A stretch of 38,540 bases of DNA from a virus: the IMG/VR virus record IMGVR_UViG_3300005518_000028, positions 1 to 38,540 of that record. One strand, written 5' to 3'. How positions within the stretch are numbered: the stretch's first letter is position 1; every line of letters starts with the position of its first letter. Below are positions 12,341-20,461 of this stretch, piece after piece. Below the pieces are notes generated by a model. The model did not search any database. It saw only the letters and a list, made by a program, of their open reading frames with translations, and had not been told where the DNA came from. Made by a program: the position numbers and the translations under genes.

Positions 12341-13131
12341 CTCACTACTATGACGACGGCAACGGGATTGTGATCTACCACGGGGATTGCCGGGATATAT
12401 TGCCAAATGTTGAAAAGTCCCATTGTGTAGTAACGTCGCCGCCTTATAACCAGTTTGGGCTTTTTGGCGCTCCTAGTGGAATGCACGCTGAAAATAATTG
12501 GGTGAAGAATTCTTGCGACGTTGGATATAAAGACAATCTGTCTGAAATTGATTATCAAAAATGGTTAAAGAGTGTGGCGAAAGTTATTATTCAAAACATC
12601 CTTCCTGGCGGATCTTTATTTGTAAATCATAAAATCAGGTGGCGAAATAAAGTTCTATTACACCCTTTAGATATAGTTCGCCAGTGGTCTGGCGTCTATC
12701 TAAGGCAGGAAATAATTTGGAAAAGAGCAGGCAGCACTACTTTAAATGCTAGAATGTTTGCGCCAAATGAAGAGCGGATTTATTGGTTGATAAAAGAGGG
12801 CGCGGATTGGCACTGGAACCAAGAAGCAGCAGCGTTTTTATCGGTTTGGGAAATAATGCAAGACAATACAGCGGACGGGCATCCCTGCCCATTTCCTATT
12901 AAAATCCCTTTACGTTGCATAAAGGCCACAACAGATAATGACTCTCTGATTCTAGACCCATTCATGGGCAGCGGCACGACACTCTTAGCAGCCAAAAACC
13001 TAGGCCGCAAAGCCATCGGCATAGAACTTGAAGAGCGTTACTGCGAAATAGCCGCCAAGAGATTAGCGCAAGAGGTGTTGCCCTTTGCCGCACCCAAACC
13101 CAAGGAGGAACAAATCAAATGGGCAATTTAA
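12337..13131 (+). CDS. DNA methyltransferase (N4-cytosine or N6-adenine, beta-type order)
   Basis: The 264-residue protein begins at GTG, overlapping the previous stop. The catalytic motif IV TSPPY is at 33-37 and the AdoMet-binding motif I DPFMGSGTT at 207-215, followed by 'AIGIELEERYCEIA'. Motif IV before motif I is the permuted order of beta-class amino-methyltransferases. TSPPY favours N4-cytosine; N6-adenine enzymes more often have DPPY, but both occur. No restriction enzyme gene is near, so it is probably an orphan phage methylase that protects DNA from host restriction or marks it for packaging or replication. The region between motifs would carry target recognition. Confidence 0.9.
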   Translation: MTHYYDDGNGIVIYHGDCRDILPNVEKSHCVVTSPPYNQFGLFGAPSGMHAENNWVKNSCDVGYKDNLSEIDYQKWLKSVAKVIIQNILPGGSLFVNHKIRWRNKVLLHPLDIVRQWSGVYLRQEIIWKRAGSTTLNARMFAPNEERIYWLIKEGADWHWNQEAAAFLSVWEIMQDNTADGHPCPFPIKIPLRCIKATTDNDSLILDPFMGSGTTLLAAKNLGRKAIGIELEERYCEIAAKRLAQEVLPFAAPKPKEEQIKWAI

Positions 13132-13577
13132 CAGATAACTTCAGTTGGGAGGATTTCATCGTCTCAGCGGAACACCCGGACCTTTTGGAAGAGATTAAAG
13201 AGAATTTCACAGAATCAGACCGTGTGAAGTGTTACTACTTGGCAAGAATGTTCCTGCAACCCATGCGAGACACCTGGAAGGAGCCCATCACGATTCTCTC
13301 AGGAAAGCGTTCTCCGCTCTTAAACACCTCGGTTAATGGTACCCTACACAGTGATCATCTCTTCTTTGAATATGGGGCAGCCAGTGACTTTACAGCGAAA
13401 TCTATTAAGCAGATGGGAGAGAGTTTAGCGCGCAATCAAATGCCCTTTGGTCAGATGATTTGGTACCCTGACAAGAACTTTATCCACATTTCTTTGCCAA
13501 CACCGAAGCACTACCGAGAGACGCTCACGAAGGTAGGTCAGAGATTTTATCCATTTGGTCAGGAGCCTAAGAAATGA
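13119..13577 (+). CDS. M15-type zinc peptidase-like protein (cell-wall or virion structural)
   Basis: The 152-residue sequence follows the M15 peptidase plan: 'LARMFLQPMRDTW', 'PITILSGKRSPLLNTSV', then Ser78-Asp-His80 leading to 'GAASDF' with Asp90, and 'FIHIS' with His123. His80, Asp90 and His123 would be the zinc ligands. M15 enzymes cut D-Ala bonds in peptidoglycan, so an endolysin role is likely. The distance from His80 to Asp90 is about three residues longer than in the usual S-x-H-x-x-G-x-A-x-D pattern. It lies next to the methylase rather than the late lysis genes, overlapping it by 13 nt. It starts at ATG with AAGGAGG upstream. Confidence 0.75.
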   Translation: MGNLTDNFSWEDFIVSAEHPDLLEEIKENFTESDRVKCYYLARMFLQPMRDTWKEPITILSGKRSPLLNTSVNGTLHSDHLFFEYGAASDFTAKSIKQMGESLARNQMPFGQMIWYPDKNFIHISLPTPKHYRETLTKVGQRFYPFGQEPKK

Positions 13578-13578
13578 G

Positions 13579-13609
13579 TTATCAACAATGTGGAAATTAA
13601 TGTTGATAA
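13579..13609. repeat. inverted pair of DnaA-box-like 9-mers
   Basis: TTATCAACA (13579-13587) and its exact reverse complement TGTTGATAA (13601-13609) lie 13 nt apart in the 196-nt gene-free stretch between 13577 and 13774. Each differs from the DnaA box TTATCCACA by one base. AT-rich sequence follows (A-run, TATATATTTTATT near 13680-13691). A replication origin is possible; an mRNA hairpin is the alternative. Confidence 0.4.
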
Positions 13610-13641
13610 AAAAAATGTTTGAGAGGCGCTTGACTCTGAAA

Positions 13642-13667
13642 AAAAAAGTGGTACTACCCGCTTTTTT
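13642..13667. terminator. bidirectional-type rho-independent terminator
   Basis: AAAAAAGTGG (13642-13651), a 6-nt loop, and CCGCTTTTTT (13658-13667) form a 10-bp hairpin with one G-U pair. On the plus strand the stem's T-run can act as the U-tract, and likewise on the minus strand. It would end the control-region rightward transcript after the M15 gene. A TTGACT box at 13630-13635 lies just before it, but no convincing -10 is present. Confidence 0.55.
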
Positions 13668-13773
13668 CCACCGGTTTTCTATATATTTTATTCTTAGGAA
13701 TGGTTCTTTGTATTAAGGGTATTGGTATTACGAGCTGTACGTTCCAGGGTTTTGGAAAAGGAGTGGTTTGGTT

Positions 13774-14319
13774 ATGACGGGGATAGGAAATTTTCTTTAC
13801 GCAGCGTTCAAAGAATACTGCCCGCAAGTTGTCTTAAATGACTACTTCGTCCAAGATGCGACGGCTGATATAGAAAAACACTTACTCGACAAAGGTGTCG
13901 ATACTGAGGTATTCAAGCGTTGCATCGTTTGGCACTTTAAGAATAACAAAGAGTTTGCCAATACCCTCTTTGGGAAATCCAAAGACCAGACCAAACCTCA
14001 CTGGGCTTTAATTAGAGAGTGGAATGGTTTACACTCTACCTATGCTAGAGAAACGCAAAGGCGCATTGTCAACGAAGACAATACCCCAACCCCATACCGC
14101 CCAGCCACACGCCACGTCTGTTTACAATTCATTGCAGAAGCGCATAAGTTCGGTATGCCTTTTATGACAGATTACTTTAAGACGTTTTATAAAGAAGCTG
14201 GGTTTTCTGACGAAGAGATTAGGGAGTTAGAGAAGTTTGATCATAAAACACCTAAGTCTGAAATGGCCAAGATGTTAAACAATCTAGCTAAGGCCCAACA
14301 CCATGACAAAAACACCTAA
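13774..14319 (+). CDS. hypothetical protein, 181 residues, first gene of the late region
   Basis: ATG 13774 is preceded by AAGGAG at about 10 nt; a TTG at 13768 is closer but less likely. The protein is helical and Lys/Phe/His-rich ('CIVWHFKNNKEFANTLFG', 'YRPATRHVCLQFIAEAHKFG', 'FMTDYFKTFYKEAGF'). Nothing identifies a function; proteins in this place in other phages are often homing, replication-initiation or transcription factors. It heads an overlapping series leading into the terminase genes. Confidence 0.6.
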   Translation: MTGIGNFLYAAFKEYCPQVVLNDYFVQDATADIEKHLLDKGVDTEVFKRCIVWHFKNNKEFANTLFGKSKDQTKPHWALIREWNGLHSTYARETQRRIVNEDNTPTPYRPATRHVCLQFIAEAHKFGMPFMTDYFKTFYKEAGFSDEEIRELEKFDHKTPKSEMAKMLNNLAKAQHHDKNT

Positions 14320-14491
14320 CCCTGGAATCGTTGCTTGTGAAGCCATCAAACGAGAGCTGCAGAAGTCACAAAGCCCATACGGTTATATACATCCACTTAT
14401 TTGCTACATAGACGCCTTAATTGAAGCTCAGAAGGAGACACATGATGCAGCTACCGGAAGTGCAGAGGAAAAGACCGGGGAGAAAACCTAA
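14303..14491 (+). CDS. hypothetical protein, 62 residues
   Basis: Starts inside the end of the preceding gene (17-nt overlap). Contains 'GIVACEAIKRELQKSQSPYG' and 'HPLICYIDALIEAQKETHD', a pair of short helices. Its last 50 nt overlap the next gene in another frame. No family is recognised. Confidence rests on the overlapping-start pattern that is regular in this region. Confidence 0.45.
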   Translation: MTKTPNPGIVACEAIKRELQKSQSPYGYIHPLICYIDALIEAQKETHDAATGSAEEKTGEKT

Positions 14492-14780
14492 AGTCCCGCT
14501 CTTGGATAGCTTTGACATACAAGTCGATAGGGCAAAGGAAGAAGAAGCCAAAGACGAAATACAAAAGACTCTTCCTAAGGAGACCTTCTTTACGATCGCC
14601 TTAGCTTCAAAGCCTGACGACCGTCGTTTAGGTCTCTACGTCATAAAGAAGATCGTTATCCAAGGTGACAGGGTCATCCACAAGGAAACCGTCACCGAAG
14701 ACCATGCAGATAGTAAAGGCGCCTGCATTTCCATGCTTCACTTCCATATCTGTGACCTTTTGCGAGACCCTCTGGCATGA
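14442..14780 (+). CDS. hypothetical protein, 112 residues
   Basis: The frame opens at 14421, but ATG 14442 has AAGGAG 6 nt upstream and is chosen. A basic N-terminus ('QRKRPGRKPKVPLL') is followed by an alpha/beta part ('ETFFTIALASKPDDRRLGLYVIKKIVIQ') and a C-terminal stretch with Cys/His residues ('ISMLHFHICDLLRD'). The basic N-terminus suggests nucleic-acid contact. Function unknown. Confidence 0.6.
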   Translation: MMQLPEVQRKRPGRKPKVPLLDSFDIQVDRAKEEEAKDEIQKTLPKETFFTIALASKPDDRRLGLYVIKKIVIQGDRVIHKETVTEDHADSKGACISMLHFHICDLLRDPLA

Positions 14781-15001
14781 CTCATAGCGTTAAGGATCTA
14801 AAGACCCTCATTCGTTTTCTTAAGAAGGAGCGGATTTCCAAATTCAAGCTAGACGGCTTCGAATTTGATCTGTCCGGTACAGACCCTAAGCAAGCTGAAT
14901 TAAACGCGCTACGGGCCGACCTGGACGCTTTAAAGGGCAGTGTAGATAAGCTCTCGATTGAAAGAAATGTGGTTTCGGCGAAAAAGGCTTGGGGCGGATG
15001 A
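14777..15001 (+). CDS. hypothetical protein with C-terminal coiled coil, 74 residues
   Basis: ATGA overlap with the preceding stop. Residues 1-30 ('VKDLKTLIRFLKKERISKF', then 'LDGFEFDLSG') look like a small alpha/beta unit, and 36-65 form a coiled-coil heptad pattern ('LNALRADLDALKGSVDKLS'). I recognise this 'KFKLDGFEFDLSG' layout from short pre-terminase phage proteins of unknown function. Confidence 0.6.
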   Translation: MTHSVKDLKTLIRFLKKERISKFKLDGFEFDLSGTDPKQAELNALRADLDALKGSVDKLSIERNVVSAKKAWGG

Positions 15002-15409
15002 GTGAAAAACTATTCGTTACGAGCAAAGTTGGCTTACGAAGAGACCTTTGGGAAAGAACAGTATAGTGAGGTCGCTACTGCCTATGTCACAGCAACCAAC
15101 GCTGCAATCAGTAGCGCTTTTGGTGCCCTTTTCACGGCAAGATACATGCCGCTTGCTAGGTCTATTACACTTACACTTGCGAAAAAGCCAAAACCGAACA
15201 GACGTAACCAATACTTTTACTGGACCCCTGATCATGGACCCCACAAGATGATGACCTACCGCGAAACAAGAGGGCAGTTCCATGTGCTGAGGATGCCTGA
15301 TCAAGATGCCTACCGCATCGTCCGCAAAGGAACACTTGAAGAAGTCATCGTACCGACTGAGGTCATGAGGGAGTATGTTGCTATGGGATTTTTCTTAAAG
15401 AAGATATGA
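15002..15409 (+). CDS. hypothetical protein, 135 residues
   Basis: GTG start directly abutting the previous TGA. The N-terminal third is helical and Ala-rich ('TAYVTATNAAISSAFGALF'). The rest is basic and beta-rich ('RNQYFYWTPDHGPHKMM', 'QFHVLRMPDQDAYRI'). No motif is recognised. It is coupled on both sides (the next gene starts with an ATGA overlap). Confidence 0.55.
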   Translation: MKNYSLRAKLAYEETFGKEQYSEVATAYVTATNAAISSAFGALFTARYMPLARSITLTLAKKPKPNRRNQYFYWTPDHGPHKMMTYRETRGQFHVLRMPDQDAYRIVRKGTLEEVIVPTEVMREYVAMGFFLKKI

Positions 15410-15606
15410 AACCAGGCAATAAAAAACTCTACAATGTCAAAGCACAACTCTGTAACGAAATGGAGTTAGAACCATGGCGGTTTATCTGGATGGGAGATGG
15501 ACCACAGATGCCTAACGTTCTATACCAATACGAAGATCAGTTGGTCACCGAAGAGCAATGGAACGAATTGAAGACTACAGGGACCATAACTATCACTTAT
15601 GCCTAA
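15406..15606 (+). CDS. hypothetical protein, 66 residues
   Basis: ATGA overlap with the preceding gene and 8-nt overlap with TerS. Contains 'ELEPWRFIWMGDGPQMPNVLY' split by a conserved-looking Gly-Asp-Gly, and a beta-type ending ('TGTITITYA'). No family is recognised. The position just before TerS suggests a packaging or head-assembly accessory. Confidence 0.55.
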   Translation: MKPGNKKLYNVKAQLCNEMELEPWRFIWMGDGPQMPNVLYQYEDQLVTEEQWNELKTTGTITITYA

Positions 15607-16000
15607 GGGTACAAATGCAGAAGTTGCTCAACGAGTTCAAGCTGTTAGAGAGTGGCTGCTTGAAGGGAATACCCGTAGCGATATTCTTCGATATACAACA
15701 AGTTGGAAGATTACAGACCGAACTGTTGATGAATATATGGCTAGGGCAACCGATGAAATAAAAGAAATCAATGACATAGACTTTAAAACCAATCGATCCT
15801 TAGTCTTAAAAAACCTCTGGGAGACCTACGGGAGAGCGAAAGAGGCCAAGAACCTGAAAGAGCAAAAAGGAATACTCGATTCAATCGCACGCATCTGCGG
15901 ACTTGAGAAACTTGTGATTGAAGTGAAAGACGAGTTCCCCGACCTCGATCAGGTTGAGGTCTTAAATGAGCTCGAAGAACGACTCTCCGCCGTCCACTAA
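15599..16000 (+). CDS. terS: terminase small subunit
   Basis: The 133-residue protein has the plan of TerS: an N-terminal helix-turn-helix region ('AEVAQRVQAVREWLLEGNTR' to 'WKITDRTVDEYMARATDE'), a central helical oligomerisation part ('RSLVLKNLWETYGRAKEAKN', 'ILDSIARICGLEKLV') and an acidic tail. TerS rings recognise the packaging start on the concatemer and stimulate the large subunit. It overlaps the TerL gene by 35 nt, the usual arrangement. Confidence 0.8.
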   Translation: MPKGTNAEVAQRVQAVREWLLEGNTRSDILRYTTSWKITDRTVDEYMARATDEIKEINDIDFKTNRSLVLKNLWETYGRAKEAKNLKEQKGILDSIARICGLEKLVIEVKDEFPDLDQVEVLNELEERLSAVH

Positions 16001-17648
16001 ACCCGATGGGCGCTTGCTGGGACAGTCAGAAGATTCAAAGAGAGATAGACCTGAAGCATCTGGAAGAGATGTCGAAACTCTTCAAGAGAGTCTATCAACC
16101 GGCCCTAGACGAACTCGCACGAACGTCAAGTCCGTCCCCACCGATGCCCTCATTGCCAAGTCCTGGAGGTTCGGAAACCTCAGGTATAAGTTCAAACCCA
16201 TCCAAAAAAGATTACATGCTGCGTTCCATGCTTGTAAGTCATTCCTCTACGTTTGCCTCATCGCCCGTCAAACCGGAAAGTCCTACACCTGGGCCACCGC
16301 TTCCCTCGAACTGTGTTTACTATACGCCAAGCGGACCCCTGGTTGTCGAATACGGTACGGCACTGCCTTTCAGACCGACCTTGAGGAGTTTATCATCCCC
16401 GTCTTCGAGACCATTATCGCCGATGCCCCCGCCGATTGCCGACCTCGGTATAACAGACAGCGCGGGAAATACGTCTTTCCTGCCCCTAACTCCGCCGAGA
16501 TCAAGTTCGTGGGATTGGACAAACATCCTGACGGTCTCCGTGGTAATGCTCTCGACCTGGTTATTATCGATGAAGCTGGGTTCGTTTCTCGGCTTCGTTA
16601 TATATACACTTCTATCATCTTGCCTATGCTTCGCAATCGGCCTCAGCTGCGGGTTGTCATGTCAAGCACACCCAGTGAAACCCCGGATCATGAGTACACT
16701 GAGTTCGTTCACGAAGCGGCTGAAGGTGGCTTTCTCTTTAAGGCGACAATAGATGACGACGAAACGGTCACGGAAGAAACGAAAGACAGGCTTGCCAAAG
16801 AGTGCGGCGGAAAAGATTCTACAACATACCGACGTGAATTCCTTGTCGAATTCGTTACTGAGAGTGATCTCGCGATCATCCCTGAATGGAGCGACTCTTT
16901 CGTACAAGTGGTCGAAGCGGACGAGTTCGTGGGTTATTACCATCGTTATTCCGCAATGGATCTGGGAGTCATCGACTTTACTGCCGGACTCTTCGCTTAC
17001 TACCACTTCAAGAAAGCAGCCTTAGTCATAGAAGCTGAGTCCGGCATGCGCGGACCCGAGATGACGACCGACAAACTAGCCGCTCAGTTAAAGTGGAAAG
17101 AGTGGGAGTTGTGGGGTGGCAAGGCAGGCATTGAAGAAGGCGTGTGCGAGAAGTGTCAGCGCTTCTCTTTAGAGGGCTCTTGTCGCTGCCGCGAATGGAT
17201 TGAAAAGAAGGTCTATCGCCGCATAGCCGACAACAATAACCCGCAACTGCTTCAAGACTTCTCAGCGCTTCATGGCATTCACTTCCGCCCTACTGACAAA
17301 GACGAACTGCCTGCGATGATAAACGAGGTGCGCTTGATGGTGAAGCAGGGGCGCATCTTGGTGCATCCTGACTGCAAGATGCTTATCGGTTGTCTGAAAT
17401 ACGGGATCTATAACGACAAGAAGAAGAAGCGAGACTTTGCCCGCTCCAAAGTCTACGGTCATTACGACTGGCTGGCTGCGTTGGTTTACCTCGTTCGTAA
17501 CTTAGATACGTACTCCAATCCCATACCTAAGGCGTACGGTCTAGACCCGGCGAAACATTTCATTAGACCGGAAGCGTTGGTTGGTGATATGCAGAAGGCC
17601 TACGGAACCGTATTGGGTAAGAAATTTGTGACAAAGGCGCAGGCTTGA
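15966..17648 (+). CDS. terL: terminase large subunit with a four-Cys insert in the nuclease domain
   Basis: The 560-residue protein is the packaging motor. Walker A 'ARQTGKS' is at 100-106, Walker B 'LVIIDE' at 198-203, the coupling motif 'SST' at 233-235. The C-terminal RuvC-type nuclease has Asp332 ('MDLG'), Asp422 ('ADNNNP') and Asp501 ('YDWLAAL') as likely metal ligands. Between the first two acids lies Cys394-x2-Cys397...Cys406-x-Cys408, a probable zinc knuckle not usual in TerL. The first 55 residues, overlapping TerS, are Ser/Arg-rich and probably disordered. A long frame at 16006-16752 within it is only a shadow. The packaging type (headful or cohesive) cannot be told from sequence alone. 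Confidence 0.93.
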   Translation: MSSKNDSPPSTKPDGRLLGQSEDSKRDRPEASGRDVETLQESLSTGPRRTRTNVKSVPTDALIAKSWRFGNLRYKFKPIQKRLHAAFHACKSFLYVCLIARQTGKSYTWATASLELCLLYAKRTPGCRIRYGTAFQTDLEEFIIPVFETIIADAPADCRPRYNRQRGKYVFPAPNSAEIKFVGLDKHPDGLRGNALDLVIIDEAGFVSRLRYIYTSIILPMLRNRPQLRVVMSSTPSETPDHEYTEFVHEAAEGGFLFKATIDDDETVTEETKDRLAKECGGKDSTTYRREFLVEFVTESDLAIIPEWSDSFVQVVEADEFVGYYHRYSAMDLGVIDFTAGLFAYYHFKKAALVIEAESGMRGPEMTTDKLAAQLKWKEWELWGGKAGIEEGVCEKCQRFSLEGSCRCREWIEKKVYRRIADNNNPQLLQDFSALHGIHFRPTDKDELPAMINEVRLMVKQGRILVHPDCKMLIGCLKYGIYNDKKKKRDFARSKVYGHYDWLAALVYLVRNLDTYSNPIPKAYGLDPAKHFIRPEALVGDMQKAYGTVLGKKFVTKAQA

Positions 17649-17896
17649 ACTTAGCCGATTACGTTAAACGCCGTCTATTTTCGCGTCGCATCACCATGCT
17701 CGCCTTGATTCGCGTTGTTAAATATTGCAAGATGAGTGGGGACGCTGCACTTTTATTTCGTTGGGACAAAACTAATCAGGACATGAAACTCTATTTCATA
17801 GAAGATAAGGATCTACCGCTAAGCGATGATTCTTTGTCGATTAAAGAGTCGATAAAGGAGTCATCGAATGGCGGAAAGCACGTACTGGGCAACTGA
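17645..17896 (+). CDS. hypothetical basic protein between TerL and portal, 83 residues
   Basis: TTG start overlapping the TerL stop; 29-nt overlap with the portal start. The N-terminal half is basic and helical ('YVKRRLFSRRITMLALIRVV'), the C-terminal half acidic and Ser-rich. No family is recognised. The weak start codon suggests low expression through coupling to TerL. Confidence 0.5.
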   Translation: MNLADYVKRRLFSRRITMLALIRVVKYCKMSGDAALLFRWDKTNQDMKLYFIEDKDLPLSDDSLSIKESIKESSNGGKHVLGN

Positions 17897-19907
17897 AAAG
17901 ACGCCCAACATTGTTAACGCTTGCTCTGAAAAGATCGAGCAGTACTTTCGTTTTTTACAACAATCCGGTCGCCTAGAACTCTACCGACGCAGTTATCGAA
18001 CGTACTACGCCCCAGGGATTTTAGGCGGTACCGTCAACTTCACCGGCCAACAAGGTGAGTTGGTCCAGATCTCAGTCAATGATTATAGAGCCCTTCTTAA
18101 ACACCTTCACACCTTAACCACGTCAGAGCGCCCTTCCTTCCAATGCCGAGCGAGCAATACCGATCATAAGTCTATGGCTCAGACTATCCTGGGTCAGGGG
18201 TTGGTTGATTACTACCTGCGTGAGAAGGATCTAGAGACCTATCTCAAGAACGCCGTTGAGATCGCTCTTATCTACGGCGAAGGGTTTATCTCAGTCATTT
18301 GGAACCCAACGATGGGGGAAGAGTATGGCGCTGACCCTGAGACTGGAGCCGTCATTTACCAGGGAGATATTGCCTACAAGTGCTACTCGCCCATGGAATT
18401 GGTGAGAGACTTTACGAAGCCATCCCCTCTTTATCATGATTGGAACCTGACAATAGACTGGCAGAATAAGTACGAACTCGCTGCCAAGAACGAGAATCAA
18501 GCCGAACAGATTGTTAAACTGACAGACGAAACCTACCTCTTTGACGGCATTGACACACTGCGTGAGTCCCGCAGAACAATGTATTCAGCTTTTGATACTG
18601 ACGATATCCCCATCTTTAACTTCTATCACAAGCCTTCTGCAGCCCTTCCCAACGGGCGATTGGTCACCTTCCTATGCGAAGAGATCTTACTCTTTGACGG
18701 TCCAGCCCCTTATCGTGACGTTCCGGTCTACCGCGTCTCCGCTGGCGAATGGTTGGGCACACCGTTTGGGTATACCGTTGGCTACGACTTAATGCCGCCG
18801 CAACAGATGACGGACGCTCTACACTCTACGACTTGCACGAATGAGAACGCCTTTGGTGTGCAAAACATCTGGGCGCAGAAGGGTGACGTGCCAGACGTCT
18901 CAAGCATTGCAGGCGGGATGAACCTCTTCCTATCGCAAACGAAGCCAGAGGCCTTGCAGCTAACGCAAACTCCGGCCGAGATCTTTACCTATATGGAGAT
19001 TTTAGACGGGAAGAAGGCGCAACTTTCCGGCATTAACGAGGTCGTCCAAGGTGCGCCTAAAGGAGATATGTCTGGTAGCGCCATGGCGTTGCTGACCGCT
19101 CAAGCCATTAAGTTCTCAATGGATCTTCAGATGTCTTACACGAAGCTCTTTGAAGCGTGTGGGACTGCAACCCTAGAGAGGTTAAGGGTTTTTGGGAATG
19201 TTCCACGTGTAGCAGCGATCGTAGGCAAAGCCAACAAGCAATACATGCGGGAGTTTATTGGAGACGATATCGCTGAAGTTAATCGCGTCTTGGTTGATCA
19301 AGGGAATCCCATCCTAAACACCATGGCAGGGAAAGCGAACCTGGCCGATCAACTTCTAAAGACTGGTTTAATCACTACACCCGAGCAATACATCACGGTC
19401 ATCACAACGGGCAGAGTCGAACCGCTATATGAGAACTTGCAAAGTGAACTGATGCTCATTAGACAGGAAAACGAACTTCTAAACGAAGGTCAAAACCCTG
19501 CCGTACTCGCTACAGATAATCCGCTCTTACACATTAAAGAACACGCTACTGTTGCCAACTCTCCTGAGGCGCGCACCAATCCTGCCATCATGCAGGCTTA
19601 TACGATGCACCTTCAGCAACACATTGACGTTTGGAGAACACTTGACCCTGACTTAGCCAATATGCTCGGAATCCCTGCTCCCCCGCCCCTTCTCTCCGGG
19701 GCGCCTGCGGGGGTTCCGGGCGGTTTACCTTCAGGCGAAGGTCAAATGCCCCAAGGTGGAACAAAAGAGATAGCCGAGTCTTCTAAAGTAGGACCAGACG
19801 CCGTGCAAGCGGCTAAAAAGGTCAAGCAACCTAACTTGCCAAGTTTACCGCCTGGCACCCCGCCGCAGTATCAGGAAGCGGCCCAATCGTCTGGAATGGT
19901 TCAATGA
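17868..19907 (+). CDS. portal protein
   Basis: The 679-residue protein has an AAAGGAG site before its ATG and lies directly after the terminase genes. Features of podovirus-like portals: an N-terminal clip/wing part with 'LHTLTTSERPSF', 'VEIALIYGEGFISVIWNP', then 'PYRDVPVYRVSAGEWLGTPF' and 'GINEVVQGAPKGDMSGSAMAL' (the 'G.....SG.A...' region before the long helix). The C-terminal 80 residues are Pro/Gly-rich and flexible. Twelve copies form the ring through which DNA enters and leaves, binding TerL and later the tail adaptor. Confidence 0.85.
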   Translation: MAESTYWATEKTPNIVNACSEKIEQYFRFLQQSGRLELYRRSYRTYYAPGILGGTVNFTGQQGELVQISVNDYRALLKHLHTLTTSERPSFQCRASNTDHKSMAQTILGQGLVDYYLREKDLETYLKNAVEIALIYGEGFISVIWNPTMGEEYGADPETGAVIYQGDIAYKCYSPMELVRDFTKPSPLYHDWNLTIDWQNKYELAAKNENQAEQIVKLTDETYLFDGIDTLRESRRTMYSAFDTDDIPIFNFYHKPSAALPNGRLVTFLCEEILLFDGPAPYRDVPVYRVSAGEWLGTPFGYTVGYDLMPPQQMTDALHSTTCTNENAFGVQNIWAQKGDVPDVSSIAGGMNLFLSQTKPEALQLTQTPAEIFTYMEILDGKKAQLSGINEVVQGAPKGDMSGSAMALLTAQAIKFSMDLQMSYTKLFEACGTATLERLRVFGNVPRVAAIVGKANKQYMREFIGDDIAEVNRVLVDQGNPILNTMAGKANLADQLLKTGLITTPEQYITVITTGRVEPLYENLQSELMLIRQENELLNEGQNPAVLATDNPLLHIKEHATVANSPEARTNPAIMQAYTMHLQQHIDVWRTLDPDLANMLGIPAPPPLLSGAPAGVPGGLPSGEGQMPQGGTKEIAESSKVGPDAVQAAKKVKQPNLPSLPPGTPPQYQEAAQSSGMVQ

Positions 19908-20461
19908 AAGTCAGGCGCTATAAACCAACTGACTACGAAACGCTTTGCCAATGGATGAAAGAGCGGGGCACCGAGTTCGCGCAAAAATCCAGATTACCGC
20001 GACGTGGTTTCATTATTGAAGGCATTGCCGCAGCCTTTTTGTGCAGAACCGACATTAAAACCGGCATTATTGAGTACTTTGTTGCGAATCCGCAGGTTTC
20101 TTTAGGAGAGAAAAAATCTGCTTACGATCTATTGTTTGCGACCATTGAAGATGCAGCCAAAAAGATGGGGTGTGAGGATCTCTTGGCGGCGACTGATTTG
20201 GTCCACGTTGCAGGTTTGGCCGTAGCGCATGGGATGACCTTACTCCCTACGCGCTACTTCGTTCTAAAAAAACCTTTAAAGGAGCAAAAAGAAGATGGAC
20301 GCGCAGCCCTCAGTAGTGAGTCCCGGGGCGGACTCGGTGGAAATCCCACAAACGGAGGTGACTCAGGAGGAAACGGGAAAGCCGGAGACATCATCCACCC
20401 GCCAGAAAGAGGACGGGAGTTCTGGGAAAGAATCATCCGAGCAACAGAAACAAAGTCTTGA
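19904..20461 (+). CDS. GNAT-like (N-acetyltransferase fold) protein with C-terminal tail overlapping the scaffold gene
   Basis: Coupled to the portal by an ATGA overlap. Residues 1-125 read as a small GNAT fold: 'VRRYKPTDYETLCQWMKERG', 'GFIIEGIAAAFLCRTD', 'IIEYFVANPQ', 'LLFATIEDAAKKMGCEDLLAATD', 'AVAHGMTLLPTRYFVL'. The acetyl-CoA loop (R/Q-x-x-G-x-G/A) is not clear, so it may be catalytically dead. The last 55 residues are Gly/Ser/Arg-rich and are read out of frame with the start of the scaffold gene (167-nt overlap). GNAT-fold genes beside the portal are seen in other podovirus-like phages. Function unknown. Confidence 0.65.
   Translation: MKVRRYKPTDYETLCQWMKERGTEFAQKSRLPRRGFIIEGIAAAFLCRTDIKTGIIEYFVANPQVSLGEKKSAYDLLFATIEDAAKKMGCEDLLAATDLVHVAGLAVAHGMTLLPTRYFVLKKPLKEQKEDGRAALSSESRGGLGGNPTNGGDSGGNGKAGDIIHPPERGREFWERIIRATETKS

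Noticed and set aside
13630-13658. Late promoter TTGACT with ACTACC or TACTAC
   Set aside because: The -10 matches are poor and the boxes overlap the terminator hairpin, so I did not list it as a promoter.
16006-16752. 248-codon plus-strand frame within TerL
   Set aside because: It lies in another frame inside the well-supported terminase gene, and its product is Ser/Pro-rich with no motif.
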